DNA of 64,000 nucleotides, from positions 1,240,001-1,304,000 of the forward strand of contig NZ_CP027859.1 of NCBI RefSeq assembly GCF_005519465.1. Direction: 5' to 3'. The translations under genes were made by a program, and so were the position numbers. Shown one piece after another: positions 1-9,900 of the stretch (the first letter of the stretch is position 1; every line of letters begins with the position of its first letter). The stretch comes from Streptomyces clavuligerus. Its GTDB lineage: Bacteria; Actinomycetota; Actinomycetes; Streptomycetales; Streptomycetaceae. The notes beneath the pieces are model-generated. The model did not search any database. It was given only the letters and a program-made list of their open reading frames with translations, and was not told where the DNA came from.

Positions 1-237
1 GGCGATCAGGCCGACGACCTGGGGCGAGGTGCCCAGCCCCAGCAGAAGCAGCGGAAGGACGGCGCCCGACGCCTGACTGCCGACGCCGTCGGCCGCGTTG
101 GCCCACCACAGCAACCGGAAGTCATGCCGGAAGTCGTCGGTTCCGGTATCGGTTCCCGTATCGGGTTCCGTGGTGGGTTCCGTGTCGGGTCCCGCCCGGT
201 CGCGGAACGGTCGTGCGGGTGACTCTGACCGTTCCAC
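1..237 (-). CDS. MFS transporter, N-terminal part (cut by window edge)
   Basis: The reverse strand encodes 79 residues running off the left edge. An acidic, Thr/Pro-rich cytoplasmic tail of about 36 residues is followed by FRHDFRLLWWANAADGVGSQ and a hydrophobic Leu-rich helix, then GTSPQVVGLIA. The pattern FRLLWxxNAxDxxGS followed by a transmembrane helix is the usual start of major facilitator superfamily efflux proteins, where the first helix carries the Asn/Gly-rich face. The GTG start at 237 is preceded by a GAGGT ribosome binding site six bases upstream. Substrate cannot be inferred because most of the protein is missing. Family assignment is fairly sure; function beyond drug/metabolite export is inference. 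Confidence 0.75.
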   Translation of the reverse strand, partial: MERSESPARPFRDRAGPDTEPTTEPDTGTDTGTDDFRHDFRLLWWANAADGVGSQASGAVLPLLLLGLGTSPQVVGLIA

Positions 238-919
238 GGGAACACCTCGTCGATTTGGAGAAACCGTGCAGAAAGTGTGGTGGGGACGAAACGAGCGGGA
301 GCCTAATGTGGCTTGAAGTGACGTCACAAGGGTGCGTCACGAATGGCTGGATTCCTCTGCCAGGAGGGCGCGTTGGAGTCGGGCGGTCGATGCGGGGGAA
401 TCGGTGGCGATCCTTCCGCTGTCCGGAGCGAGTGAAGGACCGTTTCTCCAGGGAGGCGTCGGTGACGGGCGCCGTCGGCCCCGGCGGGGGCACCCGGGGG
501 AGGGGCCGGGCGAGCGGCGGCCCACCGGGGTGCGGGGCGGTGCTCCGACGGTTCTTTCGGCCGAGAACGTTCGCCGCGGAGATGACCGGAGACCGCCTCC
601 GGTGCCGATACGGAAGGTGCCGGTGGTGTCGGGCCGACGTGGACGGTGTCCGCCCGGACGGGGGCGGTACGGAGGGTGTCCACCCGGATGGGGAGCGGTA
701 CGGACGGGAGCGATAGGGACGGTGGCGGTGGGAACGGTGGTGGTGAGGGTACGGACGGGAGAGGTACGGACGGGAGCGGTACGACGGGGCGAAGGCGGCC
801 CGGCCCTGACGGTCGCCGTGGCGACGGCGCTGGTCAGGGCCCGTTGTCAGTGCCCCTGCCTAGAGTCCTTGTCCAGGAGAAGACCTCAGGCATCAGGGAC
901 ATCCGAGGGGAGTTCTGCC
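238..919. other. 682-bp intergenic region without a convincing gene
   Basis: No open frame here has both a ribosome binding site and recognisable protein features. The right half is G-rich and contains imperfect 15-bp repeats (see 697-791). It separates the divergent MFS gene from the DUF1801 gene and probably holds promoters for both. Confidence 0.5.
697..791. repeat. Imperfect 15-bp tandem repeats GGTACGGACGGGAGN
   Basis: Copies start at 697, 748 and 763, with a degenerate fourth at 778. The copies at 748 and 763 are directly adjacent and differ only at the last base. The stretch between the first and second copies is the same G-rich low-complexity type. It lies 130-220 bp upstream of the DUF1801 start. 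Confidence 0.7.
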
Positions 920-1384
920 ATGGGCGGTACCAAGAGCGGCGGGAACGGCACGGGCAAGGGTTTCACGGCCGAGGAGCGGGCCGCGATGAAGGAACGCGCC
1001 GGCGAGCTGAGGGCGGCGGCGCGGCGCGCCTCGCGGGAGGAGAAGGAGGCGGAGGCGGCACGGGAGGTGCTCGCGAAGATCGCCGACATGCCGGAGCCGG
1101 ACCGGAGCAGGGCCGAGCGCGTCCATGCCGTCGTCACGGCGAGCGCTCCGCAGCTCGCGCCGAGACTCTGGTACGGGATGCCCGCCTACGCGCTGAACGG
1201 CAAGGTCCTCTGCTTCTACCAGGGCGCGGAGAAGTTCTCCACGCGCTACGCGACCCTCGGCTTCAGCGACGAGGCGAAGCTGGACGACGGCCCGACGTGG
1301 GCGGTGGCCTTCGCGCTGACCGAGGTGAACGCCGAGGTGGAGGCGCGGATCGCCGCACTGGTGGAGCGGGCGGTGGCCCGGTGA
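920..1384 (+). CDS. DUF1801 (YdhG/frataxin-like fold) protein
   Basis: The 154-residue cytosolic protein has a Gly/Lys-rich N-terminus, a charged helix rich in Ala/Glu/Arg (about residues 16-55), and then the DUF1801 core with [20 protein letters not shown] and [19 protein letters not shown]. The motif WxGMPAY followed by KxCFxQ is characteristic of the DUF1801/YdhG family, sometimes called iron-chaperone-like on structural grounds; a biochemical role is not established. The ATG at 920 was chosen because GAGGGGAG sits just upstream and family members start shortly before the charged helix. A longer in-frame extension exists upstream but has atypical composition. It looks monocistronic. Confidence 0.8.
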   Translation: MGGTKSGGNGTGKGFTAEERAAMKERAGELRAAARRASREEKEAEAAREVLAKIADMPEPDRSRAERVHAVVTASAPQLAPRLWYGMPAYALNGKVLCFYQGAEKFSTRYATLGFSDEAKLDDGPTWAVAFALTEVNAEVEARIAALVERAVAR

Positions 1385-1500
1385 CCACCCCGTCCGGGTG
1401 GCTGCCGGTGTTCCGGCGGCGGTCCCGGCCGCCGCCGGAGGGCGGCCCTGCCGCCAGGGCCGCCCCGGGGGAGCGCGGGGCGGTGCCGGGACTCCCGGGC

Positions 1501-2820
1501 TCAGGGGGCCGTGGCATCCGGGGCCGGGGCGCCGGGCGGTGCCGTTTTCAGGGTCACGGCGGCGGTGGCTGTGGTGTTGGTGGCGTCATCCGGAACGGTC
1601 CAGGACGCATGGCCGTTGACCTGCTCCGCCGTCGCCTGGGCCAGGCTCTTGTACGCCTCGGAGATCTTCTCGGCCTGTCCGGCGGGCAGCGCCCCGCCGT
1701 GCTCCGCCGCACGCGCGATGATCGCCTCGGGGCCCAGCTCCCGGTTGGCCAGGACCACCGCGTTCACCGTCGGCCTCCGCAGCTCGTCGTAGCGGCGCAG
1801 CGCGGCCACGGGGTCGCTCTCCCCGGCAAGACACCAGGCCAGCACCCGGGCGTCGACGACCGACTGCGAACCGCCGTTCATGCCCATGGGGAACATCGGA
1901 TGCGCCGCGTCCCCGAGCAGGGTGACCCGCCCGAAGCTCCAGCGGGGCAGGGGGTCGCGGTCGAGCATGGGGTACTCGAAGATCGCGGAGGAGCGCTCGG
2001 CCAGTGTCGCCAGGTCGATCCACGGCAGGCTCCACCCGGCGAGACCGGCGTGGGCCTCCGCCGCCGGGACCGGCCGGTTCGAACGGTCCAGGGGCGTGTC
2101 CGACCGTGGATGCCGCACCTCCAGCACCCAGTTCAGCAGGGCGTCACCGCCCTCGGCCACCGGGTCCTCGATCGGGTAGGCGACGAACTTCGCCCCGGGG
2201 GTGCCGCCCGCGACCACGATCGAACGGCCGTCGAGTATCCGCGGACCCCGCGCGACCCCGCGCCACATATGGACGCCGTTCCAGCGGGAAGGACCCTCGT
2301 CCGGGTGGAGCCGGGACCGGACCACGGAGTGGATGCCGTCGGCGCCGACCAGCACATCGGTGTCCTCGGCGACGGGCGCGCCGCTCGCCCGGTCCAGGAA
2401 GTGGGCCCGGACACCGTCCTGCGTCTGCTCGAACCGCTGGAACAGCAGACCGGTGCGGACGGCGTCCGGCCCCAGGCGCTCCCGCACCGCCGCCAGCAGC
2501 ATCAGATGCAGCGTGCCCCGGTGCACGGAGTACTGCGGCCAGCGATAGCCCGCCGCGCGCCCGAGCGGTTCCTCCCACACCGGCCCGCCCGCCCGGTCGT
2601 AGTAGCACAGCCGCCGCGGGGGCAGCGCGATGGTGTCCAGCTCATCGGCCAGCCCCAGTTCGGCCAGCTCCCGCACCGCGTGCGGCAGCAGATTGATCCC
2701 CACCCCGACCGCTTCGATGCTCCGTGCCGCCTCGCGCACCCGTGGCTCGAAACCGGCGGAGTGCAGGCTCAATGCACAGGTCAGCCCGGCTATGCCCCCA
2801 CCCACGACTGTGACTCTCAT
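1501..2820 (-). CDS. FAD-dependent aromatic monooxygenase (PhzS/UbiH class)
   Basis: The 439-residue flavoprotein has all three motifs of group A flavin monooxygenases: the GxGxxG dinucleotide fold at the N-terminus (VVGGGIAGL), the DG motif around residue 160 (VLVGADGIHSVVRSRL) and the GD motif around residue 295 (RVTLLGDAAHPMFPMGMNGG). It should use FAD and NAD(P)H to hydroxylate an aromatic or enol substrate in the cytosol. MGMNGGSQSVVDA resembles the PhzS-like branch. The C-terminal 30 residues are Thr/Ala/Pro-rich and probably disordered. It is divergent from an SDR gene, and such pairs often act on the same polyketide- or phenol-like compound (inference). The start at 2820 puts the FAD motif at the extreme N-terminus, as usual. 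Confidence 0.85.
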   Translation of the reverse strand: MRVTVVGGGIAGLTCALSLHSAGFEPRVREAARSIEAVGVGINLLPHAVRELAELGLADELDTIALPPRRLCYYDRAGGPVWEEPLGRAAGYRWPQYSVHRGTLHLMLLAAVRERLGPDAVRTGLLFQRFEQTQDGVRAHFLDRASGAPVAEDTDVLVGADGIHSVVRSRLHPDEGPSRWNGVHMWRGVARGPRILDGRSIVVAGGTPGAKFVAYPIEDPVAEGGDALLNWVLEVRHPRSDTPLDRSNRPVPAAEAHAGLAGWSLPWIDLATLAERSSAIFEYPMLDRDPLPRWSFGRVTLLGDAAHPMFPMGMNGGSQSVVDARVLAWCLAGESDPVAALRRYDELRRPTVNAVVLANRELGPEAIIARAAEHGGALPAGQAEKISEAYKSLAQATAEQVNGHASWTVPDDATNTTATAAVTLKTAPPGAPAPDATAP

Positions 2821-3118
2821 CGATCAGTTCCTGTCTCTCGCCCGCTGTGCGCCGGGCCCGCTCCGACGGCGTGCCCTCCCATACCCGGCAGGGCAGCCGA
2901 TACGGGGCGTCCGGCGGCCCGCTGCCCCGACGCCGCCCGGCGCGACGACGAAGGTATCGGACGGCACCCCGTCGTCCGCCGTCGATATTCGGTCGCTCGT
3001 GTGTGCGCCACCGGTCCGGGACGACAGGTTCCGCTAATGTGCCCCCGCCACCGGCCGGGCTGCTGTGCCGGTGCGCCGAACAGCCGAAACACCGAAACAC
3101 CGGAACAAGGGGCACATC
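2821..3118. promoter_or_regulatory. Divergent promoter region, monooxygenase/SDR
   Basis: These 298 bp separate two divergent genes. A -10-like TAATGT lies near 3034 on the plus strand. Just before the SDR ribosome binding site there is an 8-bp tandem repeat (CCGAAACA, CCGAAACA, CCGGAACA, about 3083-3106). I see no clear operator dyad. Confidence 0.4.
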
Positions 3119-3910
3119 ATGACGTTCACACCCTGGGAAGGCCGGTCCGTCGTCGTGACCGGCGGGACCCGTGGCATCGGACGCGGCATCGCCGAGTTGT
3201 TCGCCCGCCAGGGCGCGGCCGTGCTGCTCACCGGCCGGGACGGGGAGACCGCGCGCGGGGTCGCGGGCGATCTCGCGCGCGCGACCGGCGGCACGGTCGC
3301 GGGGATGGGCGTGGACCTCCGGGAGCCCGAGGCGATCGAGGAGATGGCGGCCGAGGCCGTACGCCTCCACGGAGGCATCGATGTCCTGTGCGCCAACGCC
3401 GGTGTGTTCACGGGCAAGCCGCTGCGGGAGATGACCGCCGCCGACGTGGACGAGATGCTGGACGTCAACCTCCGGGGCAGTATCCTCGCCGCCCGCGCCT
3501 GCCTGCCCGCGATGGAGCGCGCCGGGCGCGGCCGGATCGTCCTCACCTCCTCGATCACGGGGCCCCGCACCGGGTTCGCGGGCTGGTCCCACTATGGAGC
3601 GAGCAAGGCGGGCCAGTTGGGCTTCGTCCGCAGCGCCGCCCTGGAGACGGCGCCGTACGGCATCACCGTCAACGCCGTCCTGCCCGGCAATGTACGGACC
3701 GAGGGCCTGGTCGAACTGGGGGAGGAGTACATGCGGGGCATGACAGCGTCGATCCCGCTCGGGCGGCTGGGCGAGACCTCCGACATCGCGCACGCGGTGC
3801 TCTTCCTCGCCTCCGACGAGGCCGCTTTCATCACCGGCCAGACCCTTGTCGTCGACGGGGGCCAGACCCTGCCGGAGTCCCTGGAGGCCCTTGCCCTGCC
3901 CCGGTCCTGA
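3119..3910 (+). CDS. Short-chain dehydrogenase/reductase (SDR)
   Basis: The 263-residue classical SDR has the nucleotide motif TGGTRGIG at residues 14-21, the CANAG motif after strand 4, the catalytic Ser in TSSITG (about 144-145) and catalytic Tyr159/Lys163 in YGASK, followed by LPGNVRTEG. The Thr/Arg pattern of the first motif and the family level of similarity (FabG-like) suggest NADP-dependent reduction of a ketone or oxidation of an alcohol. The ATG at 3119 follows AAGGGG. The divergent flavin monooxygenase is the likely functional partner. Substrate is unknown. Confidence 0.9.
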   Translation: MTFTPWEGRSVVVTGGTRGIGRGIAELFARQGAAVLLTGRDGETARGVAGDLARATGGTVAGMGVDLREPEAIEEMAAEAVRLHGGIDVLCANAGVFTGKPLREMTAADVDEMLDVNLRGSILAARACLPAMERAGRGRIVLTSSITGPRTGFAGWSHYGASKAGQLGFVRSAALETAPYGITVNAVLPGNVRTEGLVELGEEYMRGMTASIPLGRLGETSDIAHAVLFLASDEAAFITGQTLVVDGGQTLPESLEALALPRS

Positions 3911-3917
3911 CCTCGGA

Positions 3918-4913
3918 TCAGGAGCGGGCGGAGGGTGACGCGTTCTCGGTCGCTTCCGTCGCTGTGGTCTCCGTCCCGGCGGCCCGGGCCTGATCGTCCC
4001 CGCGGTCGCGGTCGCCGCTCCCGTTGCGGGAACGCGAGACCGCGACCCCGGCCAGACAGAGCACGCCGCCGAGCAGCGTGAGCGGGCCCGGGACCTCGTC
4101 CAGGACCGCCCAGGACATCAGGACCACCAGCGCGGGGACGGCGTAGGTGGTCGCGCCCATCCGGCCCGCGGTCGTCCGGGCGAGGGCGTACGCCCAGGTC
4201 GTGTATGCGAGGGCGGTGGGGAACACCCCCAGGTAGACCATGTTGAGGGTGGCGGACAGCGGCGCCTGCCCCGCCTCGGCGACCAACTGCCCGGTGAACG
4301 GGAGGCAGAGCACCGCCCCGGTCAGACAGCCGAAGGCGGTCACCTGGAGCGCGCTGGCGTGCTTCAGCGCGGGTTTCTGCGCGACCGCGCCGCCCGCGTA
4401 CCCCACCGCGGCGATCAGACAGAGGAACACCCCCAGCACGGAGGCGCTTCCGTCACCGGACATGGACAGCCCCACGGTGACGGCCCCCACGAAGGAGACG
4501 ACCATTCCGGCGATGAGTCTGGGCGGCAGCGCCTCGCCCAGCAGCCGCGCACCGAGCAGGGCGATCAGGAGCGGCCCGATGTTCACGATCATCGCGGCGG
4601 TGCCCGCGTCGACCTCCTGCTCACCCCAGTTGAGCACCACCATGTAGACGCCGAACCAGAGCAGTCCGGAGACCCCGATCCCGGGCCAGGCGGCGCGCGG
4701 CGGCAGGCCCTCGCGCCGTATCAGCAGTACGCAGCCGAGGGCGAGCGCCCCGGCGAGGAGTCGGCCGAGGGCGAGCGCGCCGGGTGAGTACGACTCCCCG
4801 GCGCTGCGGATCGAGACGAAGGCGGAGGCCCAGAGAACGACGGTGACGCCCGCGGCGGCCAGGGCCGTCCAGCGTGCTCGATCGGCGGATATACGCAAGT
4901 GTGCCATGGTCAT
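3918..4913 (-). CDS. EamA (DMT superfamily) transporter
   Basis: The 331-residue membrane protein shows about ten hydrophobic helices arranged as two repeated EamA halves; the motif VLWASAFVSIRSAGE in the first helix and VYLGVFPTALAYTTWAYAL in the second half are typical. Such proteins export metabolites or amino acids, or move nucleotide sugars. The C-terminal tail is charged and Arg/Asp/Thr-rich. It is convergent with the SDR, with only 7 bp between stop codons. Two candidate starts (Met1, Met3) lie close together, and no strong ribosome binding site separates them. Confidence 0.88.
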   Translation of the reverse strand: MTMAHLRISADRARWTALAAAGVTVVLWASAFVSIRSAGESYSPGALALGRLLAGALALGCVLLIRREGLPPRAAWPGIGVSGLLWFGVYMVVLNWGEQEVDAGTAAMIVNIGPLLIALLGARLLGEALPPRLIAGMVVSFVGAVTVGLSMSGDGSASVLGVFLCLIAAVGYAGGAVAQKPALKHASALQVTAFGCLTGAVLCLPFTGQLVAEAGQAPLSATLNMVYLGVFPTALAYTTWAYALARTTAGRMGATTYAVPALVVLMSWAVLDEVPGPLTLLGGVLCLAGVAVSRSRNGSGDRDRGDDQARAAGTETTATEATENASPSARS

Positions 4914-5410
4914 GACCGTATGCGCCGTACATTTCGGCGCCTGCCGCAGGGGTGTGGGACGCCCTGCGCGGTTGCGCTGCTGGTACGGCGGTCATGGGGC
5001 GGTGATGCCGAGGCCCAGCGGGCTCCGCCGGGGCGCATCCCCTGTGACGGCCCCGCCCAACACCGGCTCACCCGGCACGGGCGGCACAGGACCGTCCGGC
5101 CGTCGGCTCCTCGCCCCGGGACGGATATCGGCCTCTCCTACAGGTATGAGCCATTCCGTATATGACGGACAGACGGATATCTGGTGGAGGGGTTCCCCCG
5201 CGCTTAGCATGCCGTCCGTCCGTGTCCCCCGCGCCGCACCGCTGGTCCCGCGGTCCCTGCCGGAAGACGGCCCGGGGCCGGGCCGATACGGGCCCAGAGT
5301 GCCCGACATACACCGACACTCGCTGATATGCACTGATACATACCGACACGCACCGGTAGGTGTCCGGCTCTCCCCTGGAGCCGGAGAACCACGGGAGAGG
5401 GAGGGCGACG
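4914..5410. other. 497-bp intergenic region with phased repeats
   Basis: The region lies between the divergent EamA and P450 genes. No gene is supported. Its right part contains the 10-bp phased repeat array annotated at 5303-5362, which is the likely regulatory element of the P450. Confidence 0.5.
5303..5362. repeat. Six 10-bp phased repeats (YYGAYANNNN) upstream of P450
   Basis: The consecutive units are CCGACATACA, CCGACACTCG, CTGATATGCA, CTGATACATA, CCGACACGCA and CCGGTAGGTG. The period is exactly 10 bp, about one DNA helical turn, so the conserved half of every unit faces the same side. The array ends 48 bp before the P450 start codon. Confidence 0.85.
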
Positions 5411-6823
5411 ATGCAACATCCCCGAACGGCCTCGGTGGCGACGGCGCCGGGGGCCCTGCCGCTACTGGGCCATCTGCCGCGTTTCGTCCGGGCGCCGCTG
5501 GCGTTCGTCCGGACGCTGCCCGCCCACGGCGAACTGGTCGAGATCCGGCTCGGCACCCGGCGCATGGTGGTGGTCTGCGACCTGGAGCTGACCCGGACAC
5601 TGCTGCGGCACGACCGGGTCTTCGACAAGGGCGGGCCGCTCTACCGGCGGCTGGAGGAGGTCGGCGGCGTCGGCCTCGCCACCTGCCCCGCGAGCGAGCA
5701 CCGACGGCAGCGGCGGCTCGTTCAACCCGCCTTTCACCAGCGGTGCTTCCCCGGCTATGCGCAGATCATGACCGACCGGACGGACGCCGCGCTCACCTGC
5801 TGGCAGGAGGGCGGGACCGTCGACCTCACCCGGGAGACCCGGCGCATCACGGCCGATGTGCTGGTCGCGACCGTCTTCGGCGCCGATCTCGACCCGGCGG
5901 TCCACGCCCTCCTCGCGGCGGACCTCCATGAACTGCTGGCGGGCGTCTTCCGGCGCAGCCTGCTGCCGGAGCCGCTGTGCCGGCTCCCCACCCCCGGCAA
6001 CCGGCGCCACGCACGGGCCTCGGCCCGGGCCCGGCGGCTGATGGGCGAACTGATCGCCGGACACCGCGCGGCGGGAGCCGCCTCCCACCGCACACCGGAC
6101 GGACCCGCGGACCCCCGGTCAGGGCTGCTGTCACTGCTGCTGGCCGCGCGGGACCCGGAAGGCGGCCCCGCGTTCAGCGACGAGGAACTCATCGACCACG
6201 CCGTCACCCTCTATGTCTCGGGCACCGAGACAACGGCGGGGGCGGTGTGCTGGGCCCTCCACTTCAGCGCGCTGCACCCGCCGGTCCACCGGCGGCTGAC
6301 GGAGGAGATCGCCACCGTACTCGGGGGCCGCACCGCCACCTGGGCGGATCTGCCCCGGCTCCGCTACACCCGGCAGACCCTGACCGAAGCGCTCCGGCTC
6401 TGCCCGCCCGGCTGGCTCCTCACCCGCCGGACCGAGGAGGACACGACCCTCGGCCCGTACGCCCTGCCCCGGGGCACCGTCCTCGCCTACAGCCCCTATC
6501 TGCTCCACCATCTGCCCGAGGAACACCCCGACCCGGACACCTTCGACCCAAACCGCTGGCAGCCGGGCCCGGACGGCTCCCCGCCGCCACCGCTCTTCCT
6601 GGCCTTCGGCGCCGGACCCCGCCGCTGCATCGGCGACGAGTTCGCCTACCTCCAAGGCACCCTGCTCCTCGCGAGCCTGCTCTCCCACTGGGACCTCCAC
6701 CCCCACCCCAGCACCCGCCCCCTGCCCCGCCTCCCCCAACTCACCCTGAACCCGGGCCCACTCCCCACCCACCTGACCCGCCCGAAACACCACCACCCGA
6801 GCCCTGCCCGCCCCCGCCCCTGA
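5411..6823 (+). CDS. Cytochrome P450 (terpene-oxidase-like)
   Basis: The 470-residue P450 shows a Pro-rich entry (APGALPLLGHLPRF), the I-helix oxygen-activation motif SGTETTA, the ExxR motif in TEALRL and the heme-binding loop FGAGPRRCIGDEFA with axial Cys406. The start at 5411 is set by GGGAGAGGGAGGG immediately upstream. It closely resembles the second P450 in this window (57246-58595): both share PGALPL.GH, RLGTRR, DRFDKGGPL/DRVFDKGGPL and HRRQR.L.QPAF. That subfamily includes pentalenene-type terpene oxidases, so an oxidation of a terpene or fatty-acid-like substrate is likely (inference). No redox partner or cyclase is adjacent. The last 30 residues are Pro/His-rich and probably disordered. 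Confidence 0.9.
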   Translation: MQHPRTASVATAPGALPLLGHLPRFVRAPLAFVRTLPAHGELVEIRLGTRRMVVVCDLELTRTLLRHDRVFDKGGPLYRRLEEVGGVGLATCPASEHRRQRRLVQPAFHQRCFPGYAQIMTDRTDAALTCWQEGGTVDLTRETRRITADVLVATVFGADLDPAVHALLAADLHELLAGVFRRSLLPEPLCRLPTPGNRRHARASARARRLMGELIAGHRAAGAASHRTPDGPADPRSGLLSLLLAARDPEGGPAFSDEELIDHAVTLYVSGTETTAGAVCWALHFSALHPPVHRRLTEEIATVLGGRTATWADLPRLRYTRQTLTEALRLCPPGWLLTRRTEEDTTLGPYALPRGTVLAYSPYLLHHLPEEHPDPDTFDPNRWQPGPDGSPPPPLFLAFGAGPRRCIGDEFAYLQGTLLLASLLSHWDLHPHPSTRPLPRLPQLTLNPGPLPTHLTRPKHHHPSPARPRP

Positions 6824-6878
6824 CCGTCCGCTGCTCCGCCCTGCCCGAACGGGAGCGGTGCCTCCAGACCGCAACCTC

Positions 6879-6908
6879 TTGACAACGCTCTGCAACCACC
6901 CTTTAACT
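6879..6908 (+). promoter_or_regulatory. Putative sigma-70-type promoter of the LamG/Rhs toxin locus
   Basis: A consensus -35 (TTGACA, 6879-6884) is followed after 18 bp by TTAACT (6903-6908). It is the best housekeeping-type promoter in this part of the window and lies 42 bp upstream of the GTG start. Confidence 0.55.
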
Positions 6909-6949
6909 CTGCGGAGGCTGTGTGAAAGCAGTGAACTTTTGAGACTGAA

Positions 6950-9900
6950 GTGGTGGATGAGAAACAAGTGAAACGTGTTCTCCGGCCAAGGCGCCGGAGC
7001 AGAAATCGGCTGACGGCCCGTGGGGTGGTGGGCGGCCTCGTCCTCGCGCTGACCGCCGGAATCGCCCCGGCCGTCGCTCAGCCCGCCGCCGGAGCCCCGG
7101 CGGCGGTGCCGCTTCAGATGTCGCCCCAGTCGCCGTCCGGTCCGCCCGCGGTCGGGCGGACGGCGGAGGGGGAGCCCTCCGTCGTCACCACTGATGCCGC
7201 GCTGGCCGAGGCGAAACGTTCCGGCAGATCTGTCGAGATCGCCTCGATGCGCAGCGAGACCAGCGAGGTTCTCGCCACGCCCGGCGGCGGACTGGAGTCC
7301 CGTATCCATCTGCGCCCGGTACGGGTGCGGACCGAGAACGGCTGGTCGCCGGTCGACACCGGGCTGACGCGCTCCCCGGAGGGCAAGGTCGTCCCCAAGG
7401 CCACGGTCGTCGGCCTGGAGTTCTCCAAGGGCGGCAGTGAGCCGCTGGTCCGGATGGAGAAGGCAGGGCGTGAAATGTCCCTGTCCTGGCCCGGCACACT
7501 GCCCGCGCCCGAACTGAACGGTCCTACCGCCACCTACCGCGAGGTGCTGCCTGGAGTCGATCTGCGGATGGAGGCACAGCAGGACGGCTTCACTCAGCTC
7601 CTGGTGGTCAAGTCCGCGGCGGCAGCCGCCGACAAGAGGTTGGCGGAGCTGCGTCTGGCGCTCGCCGCGGAAGGGCTGGAGGTCCGGCAGACGGCCGGCG
7701 GCGGTCTGGCGGCCGTGGACGCGAGTTCCGGGGGCACGGTGTTCGAGGCGCCCCGGCCGGTGATGTGGGACTCCAGCGCTCCTCCCTCCGGCGCCGGTCC
7801 GCCCGCGGCCCGGAAGCAGACCGCCCGCACCTCGGGCGGTGCCCCGGGGGCGCAGCCGGGCACGGAACCCGGAGCCGGTGAGTCCGGCAAGCTGGCACCT
7901 GTGGGGGTGGAACTCCCCGCCACCGGTGACGCGCTGATCCTGAAGCCCGACACCGGGGTGCTCTCCGGTCCTGACACGGTCTATCCGGTCTTCATCGACC
8001 CGCAGTGGAACTCGCCTCGGGCCTCGGCGTGGACAATGGTCTCGAAGTACTGGAACGGCCAGCCCCAGTGGAAGTTCAACGGGAAGTCCACCGAGGGGCT
8101 GGGCCTGTGCAACTGGCACTACTGCAACCCTCACGACACCAAGCGGCTGTTCTACCAGATCGACACCTCGGGTCTGGCCGGCAAGCGGATCGAGAGCGCG
8201 GAGTTCGTCGTCCGCAACACCTGGTCGGCCTCGTGCTCGGCACGTGGGGTCGAGCTGTGGCGGACCAAGTCCATCAACGACCGGACGACCTGGGACTCCC
8301 AGCAGGAGTCAGGCTTCTGGATCAAGGAACTCTCGTCCCGGTCCTTCGCCCACGGTTTTGAGGGCTGTGTGGCGAAGGACGCCGAGTTCGATGTGCGGAC
8401 CGAGGTACAGGCGGCGGTCAACAGCAGAACATCTGCCATGACCTTCGGCCTGAGGGCGGCCAGCGAGACCGACGCGTACGCCTGGAAGCGTTTCTCGGAC
8501 CAGGCCCATCTGCGGGTGAAGTACAACCGGCCCCCGCCGCAGATCAAGACATCGCAATTGGCGATGGAGTACGGCGGCACCTGCCCGGGCCCTGACTCAC
8601 CCGCCCGGGTACGCACCCGGGGCAAGCTCTACGCCAGGGACATCACGGACCCGGATGGTGATCCGGTCGCCGTCAAGTTCCAGGCCACCTGGGACAGCGG
8701 TGACGGCAAGGGGGCGATCCCCCGCTGGCAACCGGGCTGGACGACCGCGAAGAACTCCGGCAGCGGTTTCGCGATCGAGTTGCCGACGTCCATACCGGTG
8801 GACCGGGAGGTCTCGTGGTACGTGAAGTCACGGGACGGCGAGGGCGCCGGAAGCGCGGAGTCGCCCTGGTCCAACGCAGGAGACCCGACCGGCTGCTACT
8901 TCCTCTACGACGGCGATGCTCCGAAGGCTCCGAAGGTCACCTCTCGTGAGTACCCCGCCTCCGACAGCGCGAATCCGCTGGACCCCTGGCGGGACGGTGT
9001 CGGCAACTACGGCACGTTCGAGATCAAGGCGGTCAACGGCGATGTCACCCGCTATCGCTATGGCATCAACAGCAATCCCTCGGCCGCGAACACCCTGACG
9101 ACATCGGGCGGCGCAGCGCGAAGTATCCCGGTGCTGCCGTCCAGGACGGGCCTGAACTTCATCACCGCGCAGGCATTCGACGAGGTCGGCAACGACAGCG
9201 AGATCTACACCTACGAGTACCGGGTCAGGGCGGGCCAGCCCGAGCGCGCGACCTGGACGATGAACGAACCGGACCGGAAGACGGAGATCACGGGAACCGC
9301 TGGTGACCGGGTCGCCGAGCTGCGCGGCGGTGCCACGACCGGGGTGCCGGGGGCCGTCGGGACGGCTCTGTCTCTCGACGGCGTGGACGACCACGCGTTC
9401 ACCGAACTCTCCTCGGTCGCCACCGAGGCCGCGTTCTCGGTATCCGCCTGGGTGAAGCTGTCGAAACTGCCGGACGGGGCGGCGGTCATCGCGGCCCAGC
9501 CCGGTAACCACCGTCCGGGGTTCGAGCTCTACTACTCCAAGAGCTATGACCGCTGGGTGTTCAACCAGTACACGTCCGACACGGCGGACGCGACTCCGGT
9601 ACGGGCCATGGCCCCCGCCGCCGGCGGTGTCCGGGCGGGCGAGTGGACCCATCTGGTCGGCACCCACAGCCAGGGCTCGGGCGAGCTCAAGCTCTATGTC
9701 CAGGGCAAGCTGGTGGGCACGACGGCACACACCGGCTCCTGGGACGCGCGCCGCGGTCTCCAGATCGGCGCTGGGTCCTACAGCGGTCGGCTCGACTCCT
9801 TCTTCCCCGGCGCCATCGACGAACTGCGGATCTACGACAAGCCGCTCTCGCCGGACGACGTCACCCGGCTCCATGCCAAGCAGCCCATCGGAACCGGCCG

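Noticed and set aside
646..3993. A 1115-codon plus-strand open frame across the first 4 kb
   Set aside because: It overlaps the DUF1801, monooxygenase and SDR genes in the wrong frame or strand and shows only low-complexity Arg/Gly/Pro sequence.
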